Source: Alphaproteobacteria bacterium
GTDB lineage: Bacteria; Pseudomonadota; Alphaproteobacteria; CAAGCB01; CAG-977
Length of the DNA: 64,000 nt
Direction: 5' to 3'
Assembly (NCBI GenBank): GCA_017480385.1
Contig: JAFVAT010000013.1
Coordinates: forward strand, 16,808 to 80,807
Positions 63,851 to 64,000 of this stretch are shown here, piece after piece. The notes below the pieces were generated by a model. The model made no database searches. It had not been told where the DNA came from and saw nothing but the letters and a program-made list of their open reading frames with translations. Numbering within the stretch: the first letter of the stretch is position 1; the number at the start of each line of letters is the position of its first letter. The position numbers and the translations under genes were made by a program.

Positions 63851-63876
63851 CTTAAGCCCTTTTTTCGAGTGGGGCT
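63851..63876 (+). terminator. Copy B terminator with missing T tract
   Basis: AGCCCT/GGGGCT can still pair around a TTCG-containing loop, but the T run of copy A is replaced by CCGACGAACC. Termination should be weak here. Confidence 0.5.
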
Positions 63877-63925
63877 CCGACGAACCGGATTTAAATCAGG
63901 TGTAGTCGTCCCCCTTTTAATTTTG
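63871..63925. other. Long hairpin of unknown role at the window end
   Basis: GGGG-CTC-CGAC pairs with GTCG-T-CCCC, and inside it ACC/GGT flanks the palindrome GATTTAAATC. CTTTTAATTTT follows. It may be a replacement terminator, a structured RNA, or the tip of an inserted element. Confidence 0.4.
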
Positions 63926-63955
63926 GCACTGCCTGTGCGGGGATCACATTCTCCC

Positions 63956-63975
63956 GGCAGGAGATTAGTCCTGCC
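63956..63975. other. Perfect seven-base hairpin in unassigned terminal DNA
   Basis: GGCAGGA and TCCTGCC flank the loop GATTAG. It lies in about 120 bases of unusual, GC-richer sequence with no confident gene; one frame stays open to the window edge but has no start or recognisable product. Confidence 0.45.
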
Positions 63976-64000
63976 AAACGAAGCAGTCTGCCTTGTAAAA

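Larger units (their letters stand above)
61267..63876 (+). repeat. Tandem duplication of a gene-plus-terminator unit
   Basis: Copies span about 61260-62473 and 62703-63876. Besides the coding similarity, the 3' flanks share AAAACAAATATCGTCCTTAA just after the stop and the terminator stem. Similarity does not extend into the copy B sequence beyond GGGGCT. Confidence 0.85.

Noticed and set aside
63838..64000. tRNA or SRP/tmRNA fragment at the right edge
   Set aside because: The GGTTCG on the minus strand lacks a matching T stem and the rest does not form an acceptor or D arm; no SRP or tmRNA signature could be aligned.

Overview
The window looks like chromosomal DNA of an alphaproteobacterium, probably anaerobic or gut-associated. 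The clues are an F1 operon in the order atpH-atpA-atpG, a CckA-type hybrid kinase directly behind flhB, an alphaproteobacterial-type RecA with a GTTC-N7-GTTC-like LexA box, and a sodium-pumping oxaloacetate decarboxylase. The moderate-GC, uninterrupted gene content fits uncultured Rhodospirillales-like gut lineages, but the lineage is an inference. Almost every base is coding and operons are tight, with many ATGA, TGATG and TAATG overlaps.

Region 1 (1-3000) is the start of the ATP synthase F1 operon, with a clear promoter. Region 2 (3.2-22.5 kb) is the most unusual part. A minus-strand block encodes a VirB2-like pilin, VirB3-like protein, VirB4 ATPase and five secreted proteins, four small and one large, some of them VirB5/TrbJ-like. 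A divergent plus-strand block encodes an anchored OmpA-like protein and a R64-type type IVb pilus set: TcpQ-domain lipoprotein, PilN secretin, PilO, PilP, PilQ ATPase and PilR platform protein. Neither block is complete. The VirB side lacks VirB6 to VirB11 and VirD4. The Pil side lacks a prepilin, a prepilin peptidase and a lytic transglycosylase. Together they could form one hybrid envelope-spanning machine.

Region 3 (23-29.9 kb) holds housekeeping genes: pepF, an iron alcohol dehydrogenase, an unknown membrane protein, accA and nhaA. Region 4 (29.9-36.4 kb) is an apparent operon oadG-oadA-oadB followed by two overlapping TPR-methyltransferase fusion genes and then nhaA, which links a Na+ pump with Na+/H+ exchange. 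Region 5 (36.5-43.9 kb) has tdk, a decayed polytopic membrane protein gene with two T-run frameshifts and an amber codon, a DUF2157/DUF4401/GDYXXLXXXG-like triad, and a coupled pair of unrecognised exported and anchored proteins.

Region 6 (43.9-50.9 kb) carries cysK with a divergent Rrf2 regulator, rimO, a HAD hydrolase, kdsB, sstT and recA. Region 7 (51-57.6 kb) is a minus-strand flagellar operon flgB-flgC-fliE-fliQ-fliR-flhB-cckA-cysQ. Region 8 (57.7-64 kb) has a DUF486 protein, a stomatin/NfeD pair with a GT-C-like membrane protein, and a tandem duplicated pair of HEMTH metallopeptidase-like genes, each with a near-consensus promoter. The similarity between the two copies stops inside the second terminator, after which the window ends in unassigned, hairpin-rich DNA. 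No tRNA, rRNA, CRISPR array or complete insertion sequence was recognised.
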